Origin: Porodaedalea pini
Lineage: Eukaryota > Basidiomycota > Agaricomycetes > Hymenochaetales > Hymenochaetaceae
Length of the DNA stretch: 64,000 nucleotides
Direction: 5' to 3'
Assembly (NCBI GenBank): GCA_002794775.1
Contig: NBAY01000060.1
Coordinates: 186,001 to 250,000, forward strand
In this document: positions 53,551-64,000 of the stretch, one piece after another
Layout: each line of letters starts with the position of its first letter
Position numbering within the stretch: position 1 is the stretch's first letter
Program-made: the position numbers and the translations under genes
The notes under the pieces: model-generated
Databases searched by the model: none
The model's input: only the letters and a program-made list of their open reading frames with translations
What the model was told of the DNA's origin: nothing

Positions 53551-56500
53551 ATGTCCAAGACATCAACTGCCTACTGGCCGGGACACTCGATGCAATCGCA
53601 CGCGCAGGCGCAACTCTCACCCCCACACTCGCAGCTCCAGAACGAGCAGCAGATGCATCCCCATCAGAATCAGCATCAAGGTCAACAGGCGCATTTCCTC
53701 CCGCCTACGTCGACCCACCATGTGCACGCGCAGTACAATATGCGTCAGCCGGAGCTCCAGCTCGAGCATTTTCACGACCAAGGTGGGATTGATGGGCTTG
53801 GTGCGGTGTCGTACAACGCCCTGCAGCCCCAGAGCATCGCGCAGCATAGTGTTGTTCTCGGCGTGGGCCAGGGGCCGGGAAATGCTGAAGCTAAATACAC
53901 GGCGCCGACTGCGACAGCTCTTGCCGCTCGTGCGTGCCCGCCTGATGCCTTCCAGTTCGGACAGCAAGTTGAGGGCTCATCGCAAGGCACGAGCACTAGC
54001 CCTGAATCCCTATCGGGTGGCCGCCAGCCATTCAATACTAGCTTCAGCTTCGTCTCTGCGCCGGGTTCGGCCGGAAGTGGCATGTCGGAGGGCGTCTCGC
54101 CTCATGAAGCATTTCGCGCTCAGGTGCAGGCGACATCGCAGCACGAACAGGACTATCTCAACTCGCGTGGATATGTACCGCAGAAGAAGCGACGTCATGA
54201 GGACACAGGACCTGACGCTTTCCCATCAACCGACACCTCGGGCTCGGGCGATGAGGATGCAGAGTATGGAGGGCAGTATGCGTATGGTTCCTTCGGGGAA
54301 CAATTTGAGGGCTATTCACGTCTTGGTCAGACGGGAATGGTTGTACAATCGCCCGAGCTGCTTTCTCAAGTTCATCCGGGTTTAGGCACATTGGGCCAGG
54401 CCGCAGGGTATGCAGTTAACGCAGATCAAAGAGGCGGACAAAGTGGCCAAGGCCAACAAATGGGATCAGATGGGAAAGCAAAACAGTGCGCATTGCCGAA
54501 TATCTATCTGTTTCAAAGCTAACTCGCGAGTGCTTGACTTGTAGAGTACATAGAGCTGCTTGCGTTCGCTGCAAGAATTTGAAGGTGCGATGCGAGTTCC
54601 CGACGGATCCAAACACGTGTCGGCGCTGTCTCAACGGAGGCCACGAGTGCGCAATCCCGGGAAGGAAGAAGCGGAGACAACCCCCGTGAGCAAAGCTCAC
54701 TGCACTGCATTGTGGACTAGAAGTTAACCAAGGCATGCTGCATAGAAAGCGCGAACACCTGTTGAACCAGATACGAGACCAGGCGCAGCAGATAGAAAAG
54801 CTCATGCAGCAACTTGAGGAACATCGGCGCGCGCGTCTCCACAATGGTTTGTGAAACTAAAAATCATTAGATTGTAAAGCTGATAGATCGTCTTCAGAAC
54901 CGACGCGCCTTTCGCTGTCTAACACGCCGCTACCTCCGCCAGGTGCGACGCCCGTTGCTGGGCAACCGCCTTCGTCATACGCTCCTGGGGGCGTGCCTCG
55001 GCCAGACGTGCAGGCCTGGATTGAACGTGCTCGTGAGTCCATTCAGGCGATTGGTGCATTTATGGAGGGCGAGGAAGATATTGAGGAGGAGGGCGAAGAC
55101 GAAGAGGGAGAAGCTACTTACGACGGCGAGGAGGGCTATTTCGACGAATGGAATGGGGAGCAACAATGGAGAGGACCTGCCGGCGAACAGGATACGGACA
55201 CGGAAGAGGGCGACATCGTCGTGGAGGGACCGGATGGCGCTGATCACTCAGACGAGAGGAGGTCAGTGCGTCAAGCTTCGCCGGCGACGACCGTACGTAG
55301 CGCATCTCGTGAAGGTTCAGCACCGCCTCAATTCGGGCCAAGGACTCAGAATCAAGGTCAAGGAGCTGGCCGCGGCGGTCGGCGCAGGACACCACAGCCA
55401 GCGCGTCTTGCACCTCTTCCTGCTACCCCAGCCGCGCCGCTCAAACTGATTGCGGACCTCAGTCTCAGGTCAGGTAACAATCGCCAAGGGAGCAAGAGTC
55501 CGAAGAGCGCGAGTCTTTTGGGAATGAGTAGCCATAGCAGGGCGAGCAGCATCGAGGTTGATCCACCGAGCTCCGCGACTGCTGGTGGTTCATCTCCGAA
55601 GTCGATGGGTGCAGTGACGGAGAAACCTCTTGTAGGTGGATCAGATGGGGGAGCTCAGGCTCAGGCGGAAGTGGCGCAAGAGGCGACGAGCGACGGAGAA
55701 TACGGTGCTGTCGCACCTGGGTTCTTTGAGGCTCGACGGGGTAGTGTGCCAGATCCATCACGCCTGGCACCAGCGAGACACCCTGTCCCCCATATTCTCA
55801 TGCGCGGGATCGTCACTCCGCAGGAGGTCGAAATCTTATTCAAAATGTGCGTTAAAACTCTATGATCTTGCTTCACCCATTGATAGGTGCTGATGGCTTG
55901 CGATCAGATATTTTGACAAGATGAACTTGTCTTGCTCACTCCTAGACCCTGTTTTGTACACTGCACAGACGACATACTGGCGGTCCCCATTCTTGTTCAC
56001 CGTTAGTGAGTAAAGTTAGTCTATTCTTGTTATCTTGACTGAGATGTACATTCAGTTTGTGCGGTCGCTTCTCGATACTATGCCGACCATCCTGGTATTT
56101 ATGAAGAACTTATAACATACGCTCAACTCGCGGCGGGAACAGCACTCATCAGCGGGCCAAAGAATGTCGAAACAGTTTCAGCGTATATACTACTGAGCCT
56201 ATATCCCGTTCCGATGCGGCGTTGGGAAGAGGATCGTACATGGCTCTACCTGGGACTTGCCATCCGCGTCGCCACAGATCTGAACTTGCATCATCCGACT
56301 ACCGCTCGGCCACGGAACGAGCAGCATGCGCGTGAGCTCCTGAACCGGACGCGCGTATGGCTCAATTGCTACAATCTTGACGTATCGACCTCCAGTTGGC
56401 ACGGGAAGGCCAGCACCATCGCGTCCGGCGACTATATCGCGTGCCACTCAGAAGACTGGTATGAATCTTCGGCGTACAATATGCCGAACTTCGATATACA

Positions 56501-57993
56501 GTTATCTGGCTACAACTTCGAGCTCAGATTGATGCGCGAATTTAAGGAGAAGATCTACAACAACCCGAATAATCCGACAGGACTGAATAAAGTGCGTGAA
56601 TTCAACCGTTCATCGCAGAAGTCATGTTGATGACGTGCATCCGCAGGATCTCGATTTTATCAAACTTTCATCGGAGACCGACGAAACACTCGTGCTCAAA
56701 GAAAAAGAATGGAACGAGCGGCTCCGCCAGAAGACGGACCCAGATGATGCCCAAGGGCGATTCAGGAATAGCCTTGTCAAGCTCGCATATCGATATAATC
56801 GCCTCACCGTCCTCTCCTTCGGATTCCAGCATTCTTTCGGCAAGGGCAGCACGGGAAACTCAGACCAGACTTCTTTCTTTGATCGTGTATGTTGCAAAGC
56901 TCTTGAAACGCGTTCACTCTTCTTATTTTTCATCTCAGTGCTATCGTGCTGCGACAGACGTCCTTCGAGTGTTTATCGATGAGCTTTCAACCCAGAAAGA
57001 GTACATCAGACACGGCCCAGAGGCGCAGTGCGTCTTCGTTACTTTCGCGTCGGCATTCTTAATCAAGGTGAGAATAGTCTCAGCGATGATTAAGCAGATT
57101 CTCATTGAGAATACAGCTCCTACACCCTAAATACGCGCCTTATCTAAAAATTCAACAACGAAGAGATATTGAGCAGCTCGTACGCGGGATCATCGATCTT
57201 CTGAGCTCGCCGGAAGTAGTGGTTGACGACAGACATAGTCCTAAACTGTGGTCTAGCTTCCTCGATGGTCTCCTCGCGACGCCTATGGCAAAGGTTGAGC
57301 TATCTCCGGGTGCAATGAAGGGCGGAAACTCCCTTCCACGACGTTCGGCCCGTCGCCCAACCGCTCACACCACCAACAGCTCATCGAGTAAAAGGGGCAG
57401 TCCTTCCTTGGCTTCATCTTCGTCATTTGAAGCAGATAGTCCGTCTGGTCAGTCCACGAATTCGTCGTACCCTGCCTCGGAAACGCATGCTACCTCGCCA
57501 GCATCGGGATTTAGTGGGACGATGTCACCGCCACCACCTATACTCCCGGTATCTGCTCCTGAAGACCGTTATCCAGCGCCTTGCGACGAGTCGCCTAACG
57601 CCGCATTCGATTTCGGGCAGACCCAGTCCCAGCAGGGTTTCCATACTACCTCAGACTCCATGATGACTCATAGTCAAGGGCAACAGGGGATGTACGATAT
57701 GCAGAACTCGCTGCAGATGGACGTACCGGAGTTCTTCCAGCCGCCCCTGCCGTTTGACAGCGACCTGCTACAATCCATGCAGTCGATGCCCGACTCGTCT
57801 ATATGGCAAAATATGCCAGGTAAGTTTCTTGTGCTACTAGATGCCGTTTTCCCTGCTGATACATTTGCTAGGCTTCAATTGGATGGGCATTCTACAGTCT
57901 ACGGATCAAGACTCTACTATGCAGGACGTGCTTGCACCGGGAATGATGTCCTACGACATTAACAATATACACGTTGGCGGGAACCATTACTGA
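53551..57993 (+). CDS. Zn2Cys6 transcription factor with fungal-specific regulatory domain
   Basis: Nuclear DNA-binding regulator. Exons: 53551-54485, 54545-54685, 54746-54846, 54880-55846, 55908-56005, 56056-56591, 56647-56886, 56939-57067, 57117-57819 and 57872-57993; 1323 residues, every junction in phase. The N terminus is Gln/His-rich ('HPHQNQHQGQQ'). The binuclear cluster near 315-350 reads 'CVRCKNLKVRCEF'...'CRRCLNGGHECAIPGRKKRR' (C-x2-C-x6-C...C-x2-C-x6-C). A leucine-zipper-like helix follows ('LLNQIRDQAQQIEKLMQQL'), then an acidic disordered linker. Residues about 680-1080 are the fungal-specific transcription factor domain ('ICAVASRYYADHP', 'VSAYILLSLYPVP', 'TWLYLGLAIRVATDLNLHH', 'NRTRVWLNCYNLD'). 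The Ser/Pro/Gln-rich end resembles an activation region. Similar proteins (PriB-like) act in basidiomycete development; that role is inference. Confidence 0.92.
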
Positions 57994-59013
57994 ACCAATC
58001 TTCCTTACTTGCGCAACATTATTCTTTTTGCTTTGCGATCCAGTTATCTGAATTGCATACTGCTATTCTTGCTTATCTTTCTGCATTGTCTTCTTTATCA
58101 GTTTCCGAGATCTACTTTAGTGTATCGCGTTTTCTTGCTTATAGTGCTACTGGCATTACTGTTGTACGATCATGACGAACTTCGGGGAAATAGAGTTTGT
58201 TTTCTGCAGCGGCATTTGTGTTGTCGTTGGTTAGGATGATGAAGCGAGTCTGAAACTAGGTTGTGCGACGAGGCGCTGAAATCAGTGTCATGACTTTCAA
58301 AGTCAAAGTATTTACAGTTTCTGGTTCCTTTCCAACTAAAATCTGCTCCCCTGTTCTGCATCGAAATGCGTGAATATTAACCTCGATAAAGTTTGATTTT
58401 GTAAAGCATATGGGTCTACAGTCTTCACTGTGGCTGAATCTGAGGATATTGGATCTGCCCGTAACTGGACGAAAAGCACATAGGAAAGTACTGCTTCTTA
58501 AGGAGCGTTCTGAAAGTTTGCTTGAGATTACGCCACGAGCAGTTGGGAGACGGTCAAAAGCGCGTCTCGCATTACTAGTATTAGTTGCGGGGATGATCCT
58601 ATTTATCTATGCGGTGGTAAATTGGATTTCCGGTTATGATTTACTGGCTTTTGATAAACTTTCCTTGCTGACATAGTATGCTCTATAGCTCTGACGTATT
58701 AATGATTCATATCCGCTCCGTCTACTTCCAATTCAATTACAAAGTACAAAAGATGGGCTCGAGTTGCGTGAAACTTAAATGCATGATTATCTTATTCATA
58801 GGCTTATATACCAATCATAGCTTGGAACTGGTATTAATATTGTTATGCAATGCGTCTTCCCCGACAACTGATAGTAAGCATCTTGATACAGGTATGGGAA
58901 CACGGAAAATTATAAAGTAATAGTGGACTCGCATGATGCTGGGGTGGAAGTCGTCTATAAAAGGTGCCAGAGGCCCAAGTATCTCTGAGGTAGTCTAAAT
59001 ACTAAATAGTTAA
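57994..59013. other. Intergenic region
   Basis: 3' flank of the Zn2Cys6 gene. An 88-codon plus-strand frame (58410-58676) contains one hydrophobic stretch ('ALLVLVAGMILFIYAVVNW') and could be a small membrane peptide, but support is weak. Confidence 0.35.
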
Positions 59014-59418
59014 CTAATTGTTTCCCTCGGCATTCGGCTCCTCAATCAGCTTCACATATTTCTTGATATCATCGTCTGAAAATTCCCTTTTAGCAAAGTC
59101 AATTTCATACTTGCGACTGAGCTCGTTCTCTATTTCTTGCCATGCTTTTCTATAGGTTTCAAGTACTTTGTGGTATCTTCTCACTAAGGAGGGCCTCTTG
59201 AGCCTCTCTGCACCTATCTCATCTTCCCGATTTTGAGTTTCGAGACGTCTGATTTCTTCCAATATATCGTGATCTTTTTTTGCCAAATTTGTTGATTCGA
59301 GCACAAATGTGTCGTACGCGTCGTTGACGGTTTCTTTCTCTTTTGCGAAGGCAGCACTGCTGAGTGCATTCAAGAGCTTCCTGAGCTTCTCCGAGGCTAT
59401 GGGAGGACTTGGGGTCAA
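59014..59418 (-). CDS. Possible small coiled-coil protein
   Basis: 134-codon open frame starting MTPSPPIASEKLRKLL. It is almost entirely helical and charged ('DHDILEEIRRLETQNRED', 'YRKAWQEIENELSRKYEI') and ends 'KLIEEPNAEGNN'. Regular spacing of hydrophobic residues suggests a coiled coil. No family recognised. Upstream (59520-59650) is an AT-rich stretch of repeated 'agaat'/'gattc' units. It may be an exon of a larger or decayed gene. Confidence 0.4.
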   Translation of the reverse strand: MTPSPPIASEKLRKLLNALSSAAFAKEKETVNDAYDTFVLESTNLAKKDHDILEEIRRLETQNREDEIGAERLKRPSLVRRYHKVLETYRKAWQEIENELSRKYEIDFAKREFSDDDIKKYVKLIEEPNAEGNN

Positions 59419-59683
59419 TGGGTCGCTATTTTGGCTCTTTTCACTCCAGCCTTTCCGCGTAGTCGGCCTTTTAGATGCACCCTGTTTTCCAGAACTTCAG
59501 GAAAAACCTCCCGGTCAGAAACCGTAGAATATATAGAATCTGTAGAATATTCAAGCAATTCTAACGGATTCTGGCCGATTCTGATTCCAACGGAATCCCA
59601 AGCATCGTACGATTTATGAGCAGATTCTATGTATTCCAATAAATTCTAATAGCATTTCACACCATTTCTTACCGGTTTTAGGT

Positions 59684-61690
59684 GGCATTCCAAACTAAAA
59701 GGATGCCACGGCCGGTCGTCGGAATGAAGCCTTTCACGGTCATCATGTACAGACCACCGGCGAACATCTTCTCAGATTTGATGCCCGGGATGACGGGTAC
59801 GGCAAGCAGCTCCTTTTGTACATGCGACGATGTAAGGCGCGCCGCAGCATCGGTCTTGAGTTCCACAAAATCTATCTTGTGAAGCTTGGTCTCGCCGGGT
59901 TTGAGAGCACGCAAGTATGAAGCAATGTCAGCACGACATCGTCCCATTGTCACGACACGCAGGGAAGACATGTACCTTGCCTTCGCGTGCTCGAACATCT
60001 CCTGTTGGATAATCTTGAGAAGTGCAGGTACGGCAGTCTCCTTCAAGCCCGTATCACGTCGCACAGAAAGTGTTTGCTTCTTCTAGATATCAACCGGACC
60101 GAATTCAAGGCGAAGTGGAACACCTGGACAAAAAGCCATTTGTAAGACCACAGGAAAACCGAGAAATAAGGAATGATTGAATTTTCGCGCCTTCTGTTCC
60201 CAGTCGTTGAACTTGTAGCCAGGAGTGTCGCCGTTCCGTACATCCACCTTCGCGCTTTCCTGAGCATCTTCGCGAGCTCCTCACAGCGGTCGTATAACTC
60301 TTGCTTATTAGTGCGCATGATGATACCGCAGGGGACAACGATTGCTTGGACGCGAGCGATGCGTGATGGGAGAACAAGACCCTGGTTGTCGCCGCAAATC
60401 ATGACCATGATTCCGACCATGTGCGTGCTAAGGCCTCACGAGTTCTGCCACGGAATAATTTACCACCGTTCGGACCCGTACCCTGCGGATCGTCCAGGTC
60501 TTCGACCACGACGTTGAACATCTCTGGCCGTGAGAAGTCTTGGCCAAGGCAATGCGACGTCGCAGCTTGGATGCCACGGCCGGTCGTCATGTAAAGACCA
60601 CCGGCAGACTTCTCCTTGTCCGACTTGATGCCTGTGATGACGAGTACGGTAAGCAGCACCTCGTACACGCGACGATGTAAATTGAGAATTTCCCGTACTT
60701 CAGTGTCGGCCTCCTTCGTGAGATGCGCAGTGTGGCCTTCCTGTCATAGGAACTCGCGCGTACGGAGGAACGGCTGGGGGCTCTTGGAGTCCCAGCGCGT
60801 AACACTGATCCACTGGTTGGGCTTGAGGGGTAGATCACGATAGCTCTTGATACATTTGGTGTAGTAGGGATACATGGCCGTTTCTGTAGTCGGACGGATT
60901 GCTATGAGCTCCTCAAGCTCGGAGCTCCCTCTGAAGACGCATGTCATATCGACCTTAATCAGCGCCTATAATACTTGTCAGCACAAAGTGAGGGATTACA
61001 GAACAATCAACGCACGTTCGTATACCAACCCGGAAAGTCGACCTCTTTCTTCATGCCAATAGCAATCTTCACGTGCCGTCAATTCTCCCTTCCTCTTTTG
61101 TTGCCTTTTCCTGGGCGGCAATTGCAGACGTGCGCACAGCAGGCACCACAGCCTCGGCCTTGAGTTCCACGAAATCTACCTCGCGAAGCTTGGTCTCCCC
61201 GTTTCGGGAGCACGCCAGTATGAAGCAATGCTGGTTCCAGGGAGGAAGACAGTAAAATCAGAGGCGAGCGCATGTACGGCGAAGAGGGAAGTCGATGATG
61301 TGAGTGCTCTACACTCACCCATCTCCTTGATTCTTACGTTGAACCGTTCTGTTGGCAAGTAAGAACCTGAGATGCAGATGCTTGTTTTTTCAAAATACCT
61401 TGTACTGCTTCCCAGATGCTGTGCGGCCAGTGATTAAGACTGTAGCATCTACTAACGCTGTAGTAGTCTAACATATCGGCCTTGATCAGTACCTATGATA
61501 CTTGTCAGCACTAAGTGAGGGATTACAGAACAATCAGCACACGTTCATAACGATACCGGAAAGTCGACCTCTTTCTTCACGCCAAACGCAGCCTTCACGG
61601 TGCCGTCATTCCTCCCTTCCTCTTTCGCTGCCTTTTCCTGGATGGCAATTGCAGACGTGGGTGTCTCCCTTCTTCGTGAAGAGCTAGCTG
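59684..61690 (-). pseudogene. Head-to-tail decayed fragments of prolyl-tRNA synthetase
   Basis: The reverse strand holds parts of a eukaryotic/archaeal-type ProRS in three successive, partly overlapping pieces. Piece 1 (about 61690-61320): 'KAAFGVKKEVDFP', 'LIKADMLDYYSVS', 'IWEAVQ'. Piece 2 (about 61230-59900) starts again from the N terminus ('GMKKEVDFPGWYTNV') and goes through class II core motifs ('[19 protein letters not shown]', '[11 protein letters not shown]', 'ATSHCLGQDFS') and the anticodon-binding part ('GDNQGLVLPSRIARVQAIVV', 'VRRDTGLKETAV'). Piece 3 (about 59900-59684) repeats 'VPVIPGIKSEKMFAGGLY' and 'PTTGRGI'. Stops and frameshifts occur (e.g. a stop after 'RTREFL' and one within 'GTVK'). 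Intron-like gaps are kept, so the copies arose from DNA, not mRNA. The functional ProRS gene must be elsewhere. Confidence 0.82.
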
Positions 61691-63100
61691 GTCCGAAGTT
61701 CATGGTGCCACTGCCATTCTGAATTCTGCCAAAGTTCGTCAGATCGCCCGCCTTGTTTGCAGGCCTCGAAGGACCAGAGGCGACAACCCATCCGTCGGGA
61801 CCCACTTGAGCATTTCCGTCACGATCATGGCCACAGCGTGAACCACCACGAGACATGGCCGACCGTGCCAAGTTATGTTGCTCCTGTTGTGCCTTCTCTT
61901 TCGCGGCCTGTATATTGGTAAGCACAAGTGAAATTGAGTAACAAAGCAAGGGCGCGTACCGCCTCATGAATCTGAGCGATTGTCGACGGAGCAGCGACCA
62001 AGTTGCGGGTAGTCCGTTTCCTTTCCCGCAATTCAATCACATCCTGTCCAAGAAAGTCAGCTCAACGAAAGGCTATGAAACAGAAGGTACGCACTTGTAA
62101 CATGAACTGCATACGAGACGACACGTTGCTGCTCTTCGCAAGCTCCTTCATCCGACTGAAATAGACATCCATGTGTCCGCGAGCCTTAGAGGTATCGAGC
62201 GCCTGACAAACACTTGTCAGTAGTTTACATAAACTTTCGATCTCTTCCTCCTCGGAATTGTCGACGTTGCTGAGCAGCTTCTTGATACACTCATACATGA
62301 TACGTTCCATGAGCATCTGAAGATTGAAGAGCTCACCGATGAACTTGACGAGTCCGAGACCTTGACGCTTGGCCTTCTGAGCAGTGTGGTATTCGTCCGA
62401 GTACAGCGCACTCTCGCCAGCCTCCCTGTTTTCTTCCTTTTCGTTGGCATCCTTAACAGCCTGATCCTCTGTTGTCTTCACGAGAGCCGCTGCCGCCATC
62501 GACTCCTTCTGCGTCCAGCCGCGCTCGAAGTCTTCCTGACAGCGATTCAGAAGGTACTTACGGAAAATTTGATCACCTGTAATCGGCTTGCCCTCAGCAT
62601 TGCGGATACCATCATCCTGCACGCTCGGACTGATCTGCTCCATCATCCTATGGCACAAGCGAGCATACATCTCACTCCAGGCCGCCTCATCCGTCGCCTT
62701 CTCGAATGCAAGCCAAATGAGCTGAATGAGCGTACGCCCATCCTTCTCACTCTTACTCTTGTTTGCCCACGCAATGATCTGGTTTGAGGTGGACTCCAAC
62801 TTCTCCATAGTGGGCTTGCTGAGCAGCAAATGGACTTTCTTGTCCACAATCTCGGTGAGTCTGTGTCAATTGAGGCCCCACACCTGGACGTGCTGCCCGC
62901 GACCCAGCGGTTCGCAGACTGCTCGAGCGGCGCGACGTGTTCGAAGGAGGAAGTAGCATTCACTTTGAACGGACTGGCCGAAGCGCTGATACGGTCCGAC
63001 TCGTTGAGTGTTGAGCTGCCACATTTCCTACGCGTACGCTTGTTGCCCACAGCGCCCGCGCCACCTGACTGGAAGAGCGAACCATAGGCGATGGACACCC
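61691..63100 (-). pseudogene. Fragment of translation initiation factor eIF4G (MIF4G domain), frameshifted
   Basis: The reverse strand encodes the region just before and through the MIF4G domain, which binds eIF4A in the cap-binding complex. Visible in order: 'ESDRISASASPFKVNA', 'EQSANRWVAG', then 'IIAWANKSKSEKDGRT', 'KATDEAAWSEMYARLCHRMM', 'DDGIRNAEGKPITGD', 'LLNRCQEDFERGW', 'GLVKFIGELFNLQML', 'RIMYECIKKLL', 'QDVIELRERK', 'AQIHEA', and the Arg/Gly-rich 'MSRGGSRCGHDRDG' to 'NFGPASS'. Near 62860 the frame shifts within 'TDSP|EIVDKKVH'. Two introns (about 62045-62095 and 61917-61958) are preserved. 5' and C-terminal parts are missing. The last exon runs in frame into the first ProRS fragment. 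Confidence 0.82.
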
Positions 63101-63666
63101 GCCTGCGAATGGAAGGCCACCGTGCCCACCACTCATTGACGTCGAGCGCATGAAGCGCTCTTCACTTGACAGTTTGTTCAGTGCAGAGAAGTTCAGACTT
63201 TACGGTCTTCGGCTTGAAGATGAGCAAGTTGAAAGTCGGAAGTCGGACGGCGTGTTGCCTGTGGCAGTGAGTGCGTCCCACCAGGCAGCCGGCGAGGCTA
63301 CTGCTGTGTACGTGATGGTTGCGGTGGGTGTGATCGAGGGTATTTTCAGACATTCTGTAAGGACTTCGGCGCCAGACATATTGGAGTGGCAGCAGATGTG
63401 AAGACTATGTGTGTCAAAACCAACATACATGTGATCAAGTTCCCACACCTCTTCTGTGGATGATGCATCCAGATGTGGGAAATTGGACTCAGCAGTTTTT
63501 GTCACCTGAAGTGCCTCCAAATACAAAATACATCATATCTCACTCAGTTCTTCACAAAAACTCTTCAAAAAAGTTTCTAAATTTATGTTTGAATGGTTTC
63601 TAAAATGTTTATGAGCTTAGAGGACAGAAGGTGGAATATTGAGGCTGCAGTAGTGAGAATGGGTGT
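63101..63666. other. Flank between eIF4G fragment and MITE
   Basis: The reverse strand has an open stretch (63200-63526, 108 codons, e.g. 'TPTATITYTAVASPAAWWDAL') of unknown nature that may continue the composite pseudogene. No known domain. Confidence 0.35.
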
Positions 63667-64000
63667 TTTTCTAGAAAAACTCCTTCCCTGATTTTTCCTG
63701 AGCTCAATTTTGAAGCTAATGACATGAATCTTGTTGGAGAATGGTATCTATATTATATATTAAATTATAGATGGCTTATAACAATGCAGGCAATTTTTTG
63801 ACAACTGTCTGAGTCAAGCAAATTTGGGTGAGTTTGAGAGTTTCAGCACAACAGTCAAACAGGACAAGAGGAGACATTCACTCTAGTTCATCCCTCATAA
63901 CATCAACAGTATAATATATAGACCATTCTCCAACAAGATTCATGTTATTAGCTTCAAAATTGAGCTCAGGAAAAATCAGGGAAGGAGTTTTTCTAGAAAA
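63667..64000. mobile_element. MITE-like element with 78-bp terminal inverted repeats
   Basis: 63667-63744 and 63923-64000 are inverted repeats of each other over 78 nt with one mismatch ('gacatgaat' / 'aacatgaat'). They begin 'ttttctagaaaaactccttc', itself starting with the palindrome ttttctagaaaa. The 178-nt interior is AT-rich and has no ORF. The right end coincides with the window edge, so the repeat may extend further and the target-site duplication cannot be read. Confidence 0.75.

Noticed and set aside
1..64000. tRNA, rRNA or CRISPR arrays
   Set aside because: No T-loop-like 'ggttcgaatcc' in a cloverleaf context on either strand, no rRNA blocks and no regularly spaced repeats were seen.

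Overview
The window is nuclear DNA of a filamentous basidiomycete, most likely an Agaricomycete. Protein genes are broken by many short introns (about 40-75 nt, GT...AG). They encode typical fungal products: TFIIF beta, cytochrome c, a GATA factor, a Zn2Cys6 factor, a KTR/KRE2 mannosyltransferase and a MYND protein. A Tad-like LINE with RNase H is present. I saw no bacterial operon, tRNA, rRNA or CRISPR.

Layout. 1-151: tail of a Tc1/mariner transposase. About 393-3805: arm A of a large inverted duplication (TFIIF beta plus a small secreted-peptide gene broken by a frameshift). 4787-5434: cytochrome c. 6374-9984: GATA zinc-finger regulator, then a 4.6-kb gene-free stretch. 14579-16041: conserved-looking protein of unknown function. 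16333-16694: frameshifted, truncated copy of the membrane-protein gene at 28029-30724. About 19515-22910: arm B of the duplication (second TFIIF beta and the intact peptide gene). 22915-23938: NAD(P)-binding Rossmann protein, divergent from TFIIF beta copy B. 25495-25917: a third, diverged member of the secreted-peptide family. 28029-30724: single-pass membrane protein with a long Ser-rich tail. 31374-37658: complete LINE with 12-bp target-site duplications. 38343-39279: MYND protein. 41958-42741: two-TM protein. 44161-45776 and 48830-50199: a second inverted duplication, one copy intact and one decayed, flanking a KTR-type mannosyltransferase (46457-48047). 53551-57993: Zn2Cys6 transcription factor. 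59684-63100: mosaic of decayed prolyl-tRNA synthetase and eIF4G fragments. 63667-64000: MITE-like element with 78-bp inverted ends.

The most novel item is a family of very small secreted proteins (three loci: 1974-2377, 20952-21360, 25495-25917) built around a C-x-G-C-V-[L/I] motif that occurs two or three times per protein. In every member an intron sits exactly between the signal-peptide exon (ending Pro-Val-Pro) and the first motif, so exon 2 begins with the motif's first Cys. Genome plasticity is the other theme: two separate inverted segmental duplications, an out-of-place truncated paralogue, head-to-tail ProRS fragments fused to eIF4G, an intact LINE, a MITE and a Tc1 remnant all lie within 64 kb.

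Exon coordinates were worked out by eye from reading frame, GT/AG signals and family similarity. Untranslated regions and the low-confidence small ORFs remain uncertain.
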